Part shown: positions 7,949-14,849 of the stretch, piece by piece
How the letters are laid out: the number at the start of each line of letters is the position of its first letter
Numbering within the stretch: the first letter of the stretch is position 1
DNA from: Paracoccaceae bacterium
GTDB lineage: Bacteria; Pseudomonadota; Alphaproteobacteria; Rhodobacterales; Rhodobacteraceae
Length of the DNA stretch: 14,849 bases
Direction of reading: 5' to 3'
NCBI GenBank assembly: GCA_002683355.1
Contig: NYTF01000018.1
Span: forward strand, 49,231 to 64,079
The notes under the pieces: generated by a model
The model's database searches: none
The model's input: only the letters and a program-made list of their open reading frames with translations
What the model was told of the DNA's origin: nothing
Program-made: the position numbers and the translations under genes

Positions 7949-9163
7949 ATGACTAAACCAATTAAAGTGATTTATCTTAATAGTTCTACTCCTCCGCATA
8001 TTATAACTTTAGTTTCTCTTGCTGGCATGAGTGCTCTATCTATGAATATTTTTTTACCATCATTGCCCGGGATGACGGCTTATTTTGATACCAGCTATGC
8101 GATAATGAATCTGTCTATTTCAATGTATTTGGCAGTAACAGCTGTTTTGCAATTATTCATTGGCCCAATATCTGATAGAGTTGGACGACGCCCAGTCGTG
8201 TTAATCAGCTTCAGTATTTTCTTTATTGCTACAATTGGTTGTTTAGTTAGCACGAGTATTGAGATTTTTTTATTTTTTAGAATGCTTCAGGCATTTATTG
8301 TCACAGGCATGGTATTATCACGCGCAATTGTTCGAGATATAGTTGAAAATGAAAAAGCGGCTAGCATGATTGGCTACGTTACAATGGGAATGGCAATAGT
8401 ACCCATGTTTGCCCCTGCAATTGGTGGCTTTCTTAACGATTTATTTGGGTGGAAAGCAAATTTTAGCATGCTTCTGATTATTGGAGTTGTGATTGCAATA
8501 TTTGCATTTTTTGACTTGGGCGAAACCAACAAAAATATTGCACAGGGGTTTTCAAAACAATTTAAAGAATATCCAGAATTATTTAAATCAAAAAGATTTT
8601 GGGCCTATTGTTTCACAACTGTTTTTGCGAGTGGTTCATTTTTTGCATTTATTGGCGGAGCCCCTTTCGTCTCAACTAATTCTTTCGAACTTAGCTCAAG
8701 TACTTTTGGAATTTATTTTGGTGTTACGACCCTAGGATATGTTATGGGAAGCTTTATTTCAGGAAAGTTTTCTGAGAAATTTGGTATCCATTTCATGTTA
8801 TTGCAAGGGTCTTGGATTACGTCTTTGGGACTTATTTTGTCATTAATTTTATTTTGGTTGGGCTTAGGGAGTGCAACAAGCTTTTTTGGTTGTATGATCT
8901 TAGCGGGAATTGGGAATGGAATGGTTTTACCAAATGCGAATGCTGGTTTGTTATCAGTCCGACCTAGTTTAGCTGGTAGCGCTTCAGGTATTGGTGGTGC
9001 AATTATGCTGGGTGGTGGAGCATTTTTTGCTTATTTAGCAGGATTGATTTCAACGCATGAGGCTGGACCATATCCTTTGATTTATCTGATGATTTTTACG
9101 GCAATATCAGCATTACTAATTGTAAAATACATTATTTTTTTAGAGCGCCGTATTGGGAATTGA
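7949..9163 (+). CDS. MFS drug-resistance transporter, Bcr/CflA family
   Basis: Inner-membrane major facilitator exporter, 404 aa, with about 12 hydrophobic segments. Drug:H+ antiporter features are visible. Motif A is GPISDRVGRRP (72-82) between TM2 and TM3, a conserved Arg lies in RMLQAFIVTG (111-120) followed by SRAIVRDI (124-131), and the antiporter motif C-like region is PAIGGFLNDLFGW (156-168). SALSMNIFLPSLPGM near the N terminus is characteristic of Bcr/CflA proteins. The family exports bicyclomycin, sulfonamides, chloramphenicol, cysteine or purine compounds, and the cargo here is not predictable. Its place after an amino-acid lyase and a flavin monooxygenase would allow export of a product of those enzymes, but this is speculation. 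The Shine-Dalgarno site is weak. Confidence 0.9.
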   Translation: MTKPIKVIYLNSSTPPHIITLVSLAGMSALSMNIFLPSLPGMTAYFDTSYAIMNLSISMYLAVTAVLQLFIGPISDRVGRRPVVLISFSIFFIATIGCLVSTSIEIFLFFRMLQAFIVTGMVLSRAIVRDIVENEKAASMIGYVTMGMAIVPMFAPAIGGFLNDLFGWKANFSMLLIIGVVIAIFAFFDLGETNKNIAQGFSKQFKEYPELFKSKRFWAYCFTTVFASGSFFAFIGGAPFVSTNSFELSSSTFGIYFGVTTLGYVMGSFISGKFSEKFGIHFMLLQGSWITSLGLILSLILFWLGLGSATSFFGCMILAGIGNGMVLPNANAGLLSVRPSLAGSASGIGGAIMLGGGAFFAYLAGLISTHEAGPYPLIYLMIFTAISALLIVKYIIFLERRIGN

Positions 9164-9194
9164 CGTTTTCAATAATAATAATTTAAGTTAATTT

Positions 9195-10160
9195 ATGATT
9201 AGTGAAAAAAGATATTTTGTATCAGAGGAGATCCGCCCACTTTCGCAACGCTCAGATATTATGGGTTTTGTACTGGTTCTACATTGTTATAGTTTGATCA
9301 CTATTCCTTTGGTGTTTTTCTCGCTATGGCCAAATTTTTTTACTTTTTTCTTAGCAATCATTGTCATTGGATCAAGGCAGTTGGGTCTTGCAATATTAAT
9401 GCATGATGCAGCTCATCGTGCACTATTTGAGAAGAAATTTTTAAATGAAAAGATCGGATTTTGGTTATGTGGTAATCCCATTTTAGCTGATCTTTTTACC
9501 TATCGACATTATCACTTAATGCATCACAAACACACACAAACTGAAGATGATCCTGATCGAGTTTTGTCGCAGCCATTTCCAATTTCACGACGCAGTTTGT
9601 GGAGAAAGTTTTTAAGAGATTTCACTGGTCAAACTGGTGTAAAGAATATTTCTAAACAGGTTTTGAATTCATTTAAGTTAGCTTTTGATCAAGATGCGAT
9701 AGATAACTCCGTTGAGCAGGCGCAGAGTTTTAAAGCAAAATCGCTATTTAAGCCCCTAATTTCCAATGTAATTATCTTTTTATTTATGTGGTGCTTTGGA
9801 GCTTGGTGGTGGTGGTTGGCATTTTGGTTATTACCTTTAATAACTTGGTTTCAGGTCGTTGTTCGGATTAGAAATATTGCAGAACATGCAGCGACAGAAT
9901 TCACAACTGATGAACTCCAAAATGTCAGGACAACACATGCTAATCTTCTGATGCGAGTACTGGTTGCACCTTATTGGGTGAACTACCATTTAGAGCATCA
10001 TCTAATAATGCACGTCCCTTGTTGGCGTTTACCACAGATTCATAAATTAATGGTCCAAAAGGGTTATCGTGAAAAAATGAAGTTGGCGCGGAATTATATT
10101 GAGGTCCTGAGAGAAATAACAAAAAAAGGTCACGTATCAAACCTAAACAAACTACACTGA
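9195..10160 (+). CDS. Membrane fatty-acid desaturase family protein
   Basis: Integral-membrane di-iron enzyme of the fatty-acid desaturase/hydroxylase family, 321 aa. The histidine boxes are complete: HDAAH (70-74), YHLMHHKH (106-113) with the following TEDDPD, and YHLEHH (264-269) followed by VPCWRLP. A further RNIAEHA (225-231) supplies an extra metal-ligand candidate seen in many members. Hydrophobic spans lie at about 24-60 and 188-220, the second rich in Trp. The HLEHH box ending in VPCWRLPxxH resembles acyl-lipid desaturases more than carotenoid ketolases, whose box is usually HxEHHxxPxxPW. Substrate and regiochemistry are unknown. It starts 31 bp after the MFS gene without a visible Shine-Dalgarno site. 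Its stop is 2 bp from that of the convergent SDR gene, leaving no room for a terminator. Confidence 0.9.
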   Translation: MISEKRYFVSEEIRPLSQRSDIMGFVLVLHCYSLITIPLVFFSLWPNFFTFFLAIIVIGSRQLGLAILMHDAAHRALFEKKFLNEKIGFWLCGNPILADLFTYRHYHLMHHKHTQTEDDPDRVLSQPFPISRRSLWRKFLRDFTGQTGVKNISKQVLNSFKLAFDQDAIDNSVEQAQSFKAKSLFKPLISNVIIFLFMWCFGAWWWWLAFWLLPLITWFQVVVRIRNIAEHAATEFTTDELQNVRTTHANLLMRVLVAPYWVNYHLEHHLIMHVPCWRLPQIHKLMVQKGYREKMKLARNYIEVLREITKKGHVSNLNKLH

Positions 10161-10162
10161 GC

Positions 10163-11002
10163 TCAAGTATTAGGTTTCCCACTTCCACCAACGTTTAAAT
10201 GGACTCCTCCATCAACCATTAAAGTAATTCCTGTTATAAATTTAGCTTCGTCACTGGCAAGAAATAATGCAGAGTTTGCAACGTCCCAAGCAGTTCCCAT
10301 TTTTCCATTAAGAGGTACTTTTGCATCTCTTGCTTTTATAATTTCTTCTCTTGAATCATTCCATGCTTCTACTCTGGAATCTATGGCCATAGGCGTATTC
10401 ATCAATCCAGGTTCAATGCAATTTGCCCTGATACCATATTTTGCATTTTGAATGGCGATTTGCTCAGTTAAAGCGTTAACACCTGCCTTACTTACTTTAT
10501 AACTAACCCAAGGATAATCCTCATGAACAGCGGTAGAAGAAATATTGATAATATTTCCAAACTTTTGCTCTCTCATTATTGGTAGTACATATTTGCAAGC
10601 AAATATCATTGATTTTAAATTTAGAGCGATTATTTGATCAAAATTATGGCTCTTTATCTCAGTTATTTCCGCGTCACCGCCAGCAATAGAAATACCCACA
10701 TTATTATGTAATATATCTATTTGGCCAAAATTTAATCTTACATAATTTATAAGTGCAGCAATTTCAGTTTCGACAACGACATCAGCTTGATAGGCAAAAC
10801 CGATACCACCATTCTCTTTGATTTTGTGAACAGTTTCTTGTGCGGCATCTAAATTATTATCAACAACAACCACTTTTGCTCCCTGTTTAGCATATGTGAT
10901 AGAAACTGCACGTCCATTTCCAATAGTTTCACCAATTCTTTGGCCACCTCCAACAACTATCGCTACTTTATTCTTCAATCTCAAATTTGTATTTTTTATC
11001 AT
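10163..11002 (-). CDS. Short-chain dehydrogenase/reductase (SDR) with expanded glycine-rich loop
   Basis: Rossmann-fold NAD(P)-dependent oxidoreductase of the classical SDR type, 279 aa, cytoplasmic. The catalytic features are SS at 155-156, Y168 and K172 (YKVSK), and HNNVG (99-103), the variant of the NNAG structural motif. D48 at the end of the second strand (VVVVDNN) favours NAD(H) over NADP(H). The nucleotide-binding loop reads GGGQRIGETIGNGRA (18-32), about five residues longer than the common TGxxxGIG. I believe similar GNGxA variants occur in an SDR subgroup, but cannot check. AGG lies 8 nt upstream of the ATG. It is divergent from the M20 amidohydrolase gene (147 bp apart), so it may be co-regulated with the aromatic-type block to the right. 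The substrate is unknown. Confidence 0.92.
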   Translation of the reverse strand: MIKNTNLRLKNKVAIVVGGGQRIGETIGNGRAVSITYAKQGAKVVVVDNNLDAAQETVHKIKENGGIGFAYQADVVVETEIAALINYVRLNFGQIDILHNNVGISIAGGDAEITEIKSHNFDQIIALNLKSMIFACKYVLPIMREQKFGNIINISSTAVHEDYPWVSYKVSKAGVNALTEQIAIQNAKYGIRANCIEPGLMNTPMAIDSRVEAWNDSREEIIKARDAKVPLNGKMGTAWDVANSALFLASDEAKFITGITLMVDGGVHLNVGGSGKPNT

Positions 11003-11149
11003 GTGCTGAACCTAATTAAGTTTGAAAGTAACTGTATATAATTTAGAATAAAATGTACTATAAAGTTTACAAGATTTTGATATAGTTTGATAGGTTATTA
11101 ATGCTTTGTGATTAATATTGCATATAAAAATTAAAATGAGGAACTGGTA
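11003..11149. promoter_or_regulatory. Divergent promoter region between SDR and M20 amidohydrolase genes
   Basis: 147 bp, strongly AT-rich. For the SDR, the minus strand has TTGTAA (11067-11072) and TATTCT (11045-11050) with 16-bp spacing, each matching four of six sigma-70 consensus positions. For the plus strand, TTTGATA occurs twice 10 bp apart (11076-11082 and 11086-11092), one helical turn, followed by TAATAT at 11113-11118. The repeat could be a tandem activator or repressor site. A good ribosome-binding site, GAGGA at 11138-11142, precedes the M20 start by 7 nt. Promoter assignments are tentative. Confidence 0.4.
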
Positions 11150-12301
11150 ATGATAGATGCTAATCTTAATGCTAGGATGAAAAAATGGCGTCAGGCTTTA
11201 CATCGGATACCTGAGTTTGGTTTTGAGACATTTGATACCGCAGATTTTGTAGTAAAAAAGTTAAAAGATTTTGGAATCACGGATATTAACACAAAAATTG
11301 GTGTTACTGGCGTAGTTGCAACTATTAAATGTGGAGAATCTAACAAGGCCATAGCGTTAAGAGCCGATATGGACGCTTTGATGATTCAAGAACAAAATAA
11401 TTTATCGTATAAATCATCAAGACCAGGTTTGATGCATGCTTGTGGTCATGATGGTCATACTTCAACATTACTCGGAGCCGCAGAAGTTTTGAAAAAGCGT
11501 GGTGGATTCAATGGGATTGTTCACCTTATTTTTCAACCTGCAGAAGAATGGGGAAAAGGTGCCCAAGCGATGTTGGGCGATAATCTGTTGAAGCGATTTC
11601 CTTTTGAGGAAATTTGGGGTTTTCACAATATGCCTGGTTTAGCCGCAGGATATTTTGAGACTCGACCCGGACCTATTATGTCAGCAGAGGATAATTTTGA
11701 AATTATTTTAAAGGGCGTTGGAGGTCATTCATCCCGTCCTCAACATGGTTCGGAAACATTGGTTCCCGCGTGCAGCTTAGTATCAGAATTACAAACGATT
11801 GTATCTCGAAAAATCAATCCAAATGATACAGCTGTTATTTCTATTACAGAATTAATATCTGATGGCACTCGTAATGCGCTTCCAGGAAAATCAATTATTT
11901 CTGGAGATGTGCGAACATTTAAGGAAGATGTGAGTAAAAAAATTCAGTACGAAATGGAGAAAATTGCAAATGCAATTGCAAAAGCGCATAATCTTAAAAT
12001 CAAATTTAAGTATAGTAACGAATTTATCCCGCTCATCAATGATTTGAAGCTTTCTGAAAAATCATTGGAGATTGCGTCTGTTGTTTTTGGCCAAAACAAA
12101 ACTATCAAAGCAAAAGAGCCAATGACAGGGTCTGAAGACTTTGCAAGATTTTTAAAATATGTACCTGGATCTTATGCCTTTATTGGTAATGGTTTTGAGT
12201 CAGCACCTCTGCATAATCCAAATTATGATTATAATGATGATATTTTAAAAGTTGGTGCAGAGTACTTGGTTGCTGTTGTAAGAGAACGATTATCATTTTG
12301 A
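11150..12301 (+). CDS. M20-family metallo-amidohydrolase (hippurate hydrolase / N-acyl amino acid hydrolase-like)
   Basis: Cytoplasmic di-metal hydrolase of peptidase family M20D that cleaves the amide bond of N-acyl or N-aroyl amino acids. At 383 aa it matches HipO, IAA-amino-acid hydrolases and AmaA-type proteins. Metal-site motifs are HACGHDGH (96-103, ligands C98 and H100), QPAEEWGKGA (129-138, catalytic and ligand Glu 132-133), GFHNMPG (157-163, H159), and a C-terminal PLHNPNYD (H355). RADMDAL (71-77) and MTGSEDF (325-331) complete the family pattern, with the dimerisation domain beginning near VGGHSSRPQHG (190-200). The cysteine ligand points to M20D. It heads the rightward block and has a strong Shine-Dalgarno site. 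Next to a hydroxylase and an extradiol-type dioxygenase, an aromatic acyl-amino acid is a reasonable but unproven substrate. Confidence 0.93.
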   Translation: MIDANLNARMKKWRQALHRIPEFGFETFDTADFVVKKLKDFGITDINTKIGVTGVVATIKCGESNKAIALRADMDALMIQEQNNLSYKSSRPGLMHACGHDGHTSTLLGAAEVLKKRGGFNGIVHLIFQPAEEWGKGAQAMLGDNLLKRFPFEEIWGFHNMPGLAAGYFETRPGPIMSAEDNFEIILKGVGGHSSRPQHGSETLVPACSLVSELQTIVSRKINPNDTAVISITELISDGTRNALPGKSIISGDVRTFKEDVSKKIQYEMEKIANAIAKAHNLKIKFKYSNEFIPLINDLKLSEKSLEIASVVFGQNKTIKAKEPMTGSEDFARFLKYVPGSYAFIGNGFESAPLHNPNYDYNDDILKVGAEYLVAVVRERLSF

Positions 12302-12325
12302 ACTGAAGTTTTTGCGTTAAATTTA

Positions 12326-12352
12326 TTTAAAACTAAATTTGACAGTTTTAAA
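12326..12352 (+). repeat. Inverted repeat after the M20 gene
   Basis: TTTAAAACT (12326-12334) and AGTTTTAAA (12344-12352) are exact reverse complements around a 9-nt loop, 24 nt after the M20 stop. The stem is nearly all A-T pairs and no T run follows, so it is at best a weak terminator or pause site. A consensus -35 hexamer, TTGACA (12339-12344), lies inside the loop and second arm, but no good -10 element follows at 16-18 bp. A promoter for the downstream genes is therefore only possible. Confidence 0.3.
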
Positions 12353-12407
12353 GATTAATGTGAACATTAAATACAAAAAAATTTTTCTAAATTAGGATAA
12401 TATTTTA

Positions 12408-12581
12408 ATGACGTTTACGGCCCATTTAGAGTATCTGTTCCACCTTACGTGCGAAGAATGTAAATTTTATTGGACTTATGCGTCTATGGAAAAATCATTT
12501 GATATCACAAAAAATCAATTCAATTGCCCTAATTGTGGTTGCAAAAGCAAAGTTGAACTACAAGCAGAGTTAGCAAATTAA
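12408..12581 (+). CDS. Small zinc-ribbon protein, 57 aa, unknown function
   Basis: Short gene found by reading the 371-bp gap between the M20 and VOC genes. ATG at 12408 runs to TAA at 12581, with AGGA 10 nt upstream. The product begins MTFTAHLEYLFHLTCEECKF and carries CEEC (15-18), a YW pair (21-22), and CPNCGC (40-45). This is the CxxC-x21-CxxC spacing of a one-zinc ribbon. The two knuckles sit on expected beta-hairpins, and the tail KSKVELQAELAN is charged and probably helical. Cysteine clustering, charge pattern and a proper stop argue for a real gene rather than chance. Zinc ribbons of this size bind nucleic acid or act as protein adaptors, for example delivering a regulator or stabilising an enzyme. 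No specific function can be named. It is between two metalloenzyme genes on the same strand. Confidence 0.8.
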   Translation: MTFTAHLEYLFHLTCEECKFYWTYASMEKSFDITKNQFNCPNCGCKSKVELQAELAN

Positions 12582-12672
12582 ATTGATTTTTTGTAATATA
12601 AATATTCTAAAGGCTACATTGTCTTAAGTAAAATAATTTTAAAAAAATTAATTTAAAATAAAAGGAATATAA

Positions 12673-13512
12673 ATGGGCAAAACTGCCGCACAGACAGGTG
12701 CTTATCTTCACCATATTGCAATAGAAAGTGAAAATCCTGAAAACCTAGCTAAATTCTATTCTAGTGCAATGGATATGAAATCAACACAGCTATCTGATGG
12801 TTGTTGGACTTGTGTGGGCGCCCGCAGGAAACTTGTTATTTTTAATGGAAGCAATAATAAGCTGTCTTATGCGGCATTTGCTTGTCAAAATAAAGCAAGT
12901 ATGGAAGCGCTTCGTTCTCGTGTGAAATTGCAGGGAATAAACATTCTTTCTTCACCAAGCCATTACTTTCATGATGATGCATTTGCTATTTCTGATCCAA
13001 ATGGTAATTTGATATGTTTTGGAGTGGAGGAGGGTAGTGATGCGATAAATGCTAATCTTCATGCTCCCCTTCAACATTTAACTTTTGCATCTTTAGATGT
13101 TGAAATGATGGTTGATTTCTATGTCGAAAAATTAGGATTTTCATTGTCAGACAGGGTGCTCCATGAAAATGGTGATTTGGCTACCGCGTTTATGACATCT
13201 AATCATGAGCATCACACTATTGCATGCTTTAAAGCAGATTATAACGGTATTGATCATCATTCTTATGAGGCTGGTGATTGGATGTATATTAGAGATTGGT
13301 GTGATCATTTTGCTACTCAAGATATTCAACTGATTTGGGGTCCTGGGCGTCATGGGCCTGGTAATAATCTTTTTATATTTATTGAAGATTTAGATAGGAA
13401 TTGGATAGAAATTTCAGCTGAATTAGAAGTGGTTGTAGATCGGCCAACTTTAGATTGGCCACAACATCCTAGGACTTTGAATAAATGGGGAAGAGCCATC
13501 ATGAGATCTTAA
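12673..13512 (+). CDS. Two-domain VOC-family protein, extradiol (catechol 2,3-) dioxygenase-like
   Basis: Vicinal-oxygen-chelate fold protein of 279 aa with two tandem modules, about 10-118 and 130-250, as in type I extradiol dioxygenases. The N-terminal module opens with YLHHIAIESENPENLAKFY and contains DPNGNLICF (108-116). The C-terminal module opens with LQHLTFASLDVEMMVDFY. The likely Fe(II) facial triad is H135, H195 or H196 (IDHHSYEA), and E246 (NWIEISAE). The spacing of about 60 and 50 residues closely follows the His-His-Glu triad of biphenyl-diol and catechol 2,3-dioxygenases. This supports an active ring-cleaving enzyme rather than a glyoxalase-like binding protein. AAGGA lies 7 nt before the ATG. 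The FAD hydroxylase gene begins 12 bp downstream, so hydroxylation of an aromatic ring followed by meta-cleavage is the natural reading. The exact catechol is unknown. Confidence 0.88.
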   Translation: MGKTAAQTGAYLHHIAIESENPENLAKFYSSAMDMKSTQLSDGCWTCVGARRKLVIFNGSNNKLSYAAFACQNKASMEALRSRVKLQGINILSSPSHYFHDDAFAISDPNGNLICFGVEEGSDAINANLHAPLQHLTFASLDVEMMVDFYVEKLGFSLSDRVLHENGDLATAFMTSNHEHHTIACFKADYNGIDHHSYEAGDWMYIRDWCDHFATQDIQLIWGPGRHGPGNNLFIFIEDLDRNWIEISAELEVVVDRPTLDWPQHPRTLNKWGRAIMRS

Positions 13513-13524
13513 TTAAAGCATTTG

Positions 13525-14849
13525 ATGGAAAAAGTTGCGTTACATAAAATGACCATAAATAGACAAAAAACAGATGTAATAATTATAGGGGCAGGCCCAA
13601 CAGGATTGCTATTAGCAAATTTGTTGGGAAATATGAATGTTTCAGTCATTATAGTCGAAAAAAATAAAACAACTGTCAACGAACCACGTGCGGTCTCTAT
13701 TGATGATGAGTCTATGCGTGCTCTGCAAGCAGCGAACCTAAGTAAAGAAATCGAAGGCATTCTGGTGCGAGGTTATGGTTCAATTTATAAAGGTCCGCGA
13801 GGAGATGTGTTTGCATCGGTAAAGCCTTTTGACAAGGAATATGGATTTGACAAGCGCAATGCATTTCAACAGCCTGAGCTAGAAGATATTTTAAATAAGT
13901 CATTAGCAAATTATAAAAATGTAAATGCGCTTTTTGGATTTCAAATGTATGAATTCACTCAAAGGAATGAGTTGGTATTTACGACATTAAAAAATACTGA
14001 TGGCTTGGAAATATCAATAGAGTCTAAGTTTATGATAGGTTGTGATGGGGCTCATTCAAGTGTTCGTAAGTTACTAGATATTAATTTAAAGGGTGGTTCA
14101 TTCGTAGAGCCTTGGTTGATTATTGACCTATGTAACACCAAAAATCGTTGCTCTCATACTGAGGTATTTTGCAATCCAAAACGATCCTGTATCACCTTGC
14201 CAGGTCCAAATGGGGTTCGGCGATATGAATTTAAATTAAATTCAGGCGAAGATCCCAAAAAAGTAATTGAGGAGCAGTTTGTTAGGGACTTACTCCAAAG
14301 TGTTGGCCCAGACAGGGACGAAAAAATAAGACGAGTTAAGGTTTATACCTTTCATGCACGAGTAGCTGAAAAATGGAGAGATAAATCTGTCTTTTTAGCG
14401 GGTGACGCCGCGCATTTAACGCCACCCTTCGCAGGCCAAGGGATGAATAGTGGTTTAAGAGATGCCCATAATTTGGCATGGAAATTAGATGAGGTTTTAA
14501 AAAATCGTTCTAAGCTAGGAATTTTGGACAGCTATGAGTCGGAAAGAACTCCTCATGCTTGGTCTATGATTGACCTAGCAATTAAAATGGGCAGAATAAT
14601 GATGCCAAAATCTAGAATCCAAGGCTTTATTATCCGAAATGGATTTAAATTATTGGGATTATATGGACCAGCCAGAGATTATTTCTCTCAAATGAAATAC
14701 AAACCAAAACCAAGGTTTTTGACTGGTTTAATTTGGCCTGATAATCGTTCAGGAAAAAACACATTAATTGGGCGAATGATTTTTCAAAATTTACTTGAAG
14801 ATTTTGAAGGGAAATTAAATTTACTTGATGATATCTTGCCTGATAAACC
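13525..14849 (+). CDS. FAD-dependent aromatic hydroxylase, MhpA-like, 3' end outside the window
   Basis: Group A flavoprotein monooxygenase that uses NAD(P)H and O2 to hydroxylate an aromatic ring. The frame is open from ATG 13525 to the right edge (441 codons), with its C terminus missing. The FAD-binding GAGPTG (22-27) follows a beta strand. EPRAVSIDDESM is the substrate-side loop typical of MhpA (3-(3-hydroxyphenyl)propionate hydroxylase) and its relatives. GCDGAHSSVRKLL (DG motif, 172-184) and AGDAAHLTPPFAGQGMNSGL (GD motif, beginning 292) complete the three FAD/NAD(P)H signatures of the class. The start follows the VOC stop by 12 bp with a weak AAAG site. An in-frame ATG at 13549 is an alternative that keeps all motifs. 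In the classical mhp pathway the partner is a LigB-type dioxygenase, whereas here it is a VOC-type enzyme. Substrate is inferred as a phenolic acid or similar. Confidence 0.92.
   Translation, partial: MEKVALHKMTINRQKTDVIIIGAGPTGLLLANLLGNMNVSVIIVEKNKTTVNEPRAVSIDDESMRALQAANLSKEIEGILVRGYGSIYKGPRGDVFASVKPFDKEYGFDKRNAFQQPELEDILNKSLANYKNVNALFGFQMYEFTQRNELVFTTLKNTDGLEISIESKFMIGCDGAHSSVRKLLDINLKGGSFVEPWLIIDLCNTKNRCSHTEVFCNPKRSCITLPGPNGVRRYEFKLNSGEDPKKVIEEQFVRDLLQSVGPDRDEKIRRVKVYTFHARVAEKWRDKSVFLAGDAAHLTPPFAGQGMNSGLRDAHNLAWKLDEVLKNRSKLGILDSYESERTPHAWSMIDLAIKMGRIMMPKSRIQGFIIRNGFKLLGLYGPARDYFSQMKYKPKPRFLTGLIWPDNRSGKNTLIGRMIFQNLLEDFEGKLNLLDDILPDK

Noticed and set aside
9195-10160. Carotenoid ketolase (CrtW-like) reading of the membrane di-iron enzyme
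   Set aside because: The third histidine box is HLEHH followed by VPCWRLP, closer to acyl-lipid desaturases, and no carotenoid genes are nearby.
13509-13909. Two minus-strand frames near the start of the FAD hydroxylase gene
   Set aside because: The plus strand carries an uninterrupted flavoprotein frame with GxGxxG, DG and GD motifs over the same bases, so these are shadows.
1-14849. CRISPR array, tRNA or rRNA genes, insertion sequences, phage or defence genes
   Set aside because: No regularly spaced repeats, cloverleaf-like segments, transposase motifs or defence-protein motifs were seen; the window is metabolic and transport genes.

Overview
The window is an AT-rich stretch (about one third G+C by eye, not computed) of a bacterial chromosome. 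It has short intergenic gaps, many AT-rich leaders with weak Shine-Dalgarno sites, and no RNA genes, insertion sequences, integrases or CRISPR arrays that I can see. The gene mix is a TAXI-type TRAP transporter with a fused permease, an HDAC-like amidohydrolase, low-specificity threonine aldolase, a luciferase-like monooxygenase, an M20 amidohydrolase and the start of an aromatic-catabolic cluster. This fits a small-genome, marine-type proteobacterium, possibly an alphaproteobacterium. That assignment is inference from gene content and composition; no marker gene is present.

Layout, left to right. (1) Positions 1-3300, minus strand: a TRAP uptake operon with a periplasmic TAXI-family receptor followed by a fused DctQM-type permease cut by the left edge. 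A 13-bp perfect hairpin lies between the two genes. (2) Positions 3301-3630: an AT-rich divergent control region with a 12-bp perfect palindrome and a second inverted repeat. (3) Positions 3631-10160, plus strand: six genes for an HDAC-family deacetylase/amidohydrolase, a diacylglycerol-kinase-like lipid kinase, threonine aldolase, a luciferase-like flavin oxidoreductase, a Bcr/CflA-type MFS exporter and a membrane fatty-acid desaturase. The aldolase and oxidoreductase genes are only 13 bp apart and are probably cotranscribed. (4) Positions 10163-11002, minus strand: a short-chain dehydrogenase with an unusual expanded nucleotide-binding loop, ending 2 bp from the desaturase stop. (5) Positions 11003-11149: a second divergent promoter region. 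(6) Positions 11150-14849, plus strand: an M20 amidohydrolase, an unlisted 57-codon zinc-ribbon protein, a two-domain VOC extradiol-type dioxygenase and an MhpA-like FAD hydroxylase cut by the right edge.

The most coherent functional story is the right-hand block. The hydroxylase and the VOC dioxygenase, 12 bp apart, look like a ring-hydroxylation plus ring-cleavage pair. The upstream M20 enzyme could free an aromatic acid from an amino-acid conjugate, and the divergent SDR could oxidise an intermediate. On the left, the TRAP importer and the HDAC-like amidohydrolase share a control region and may handle one acetylated or amide substrate. Both pathway readings are inference. The enzyme families are well supported by visible motifs, but I see no proof of a wholly new system. 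The least explained items are the zinc-ribbon protein and the SDR loop.
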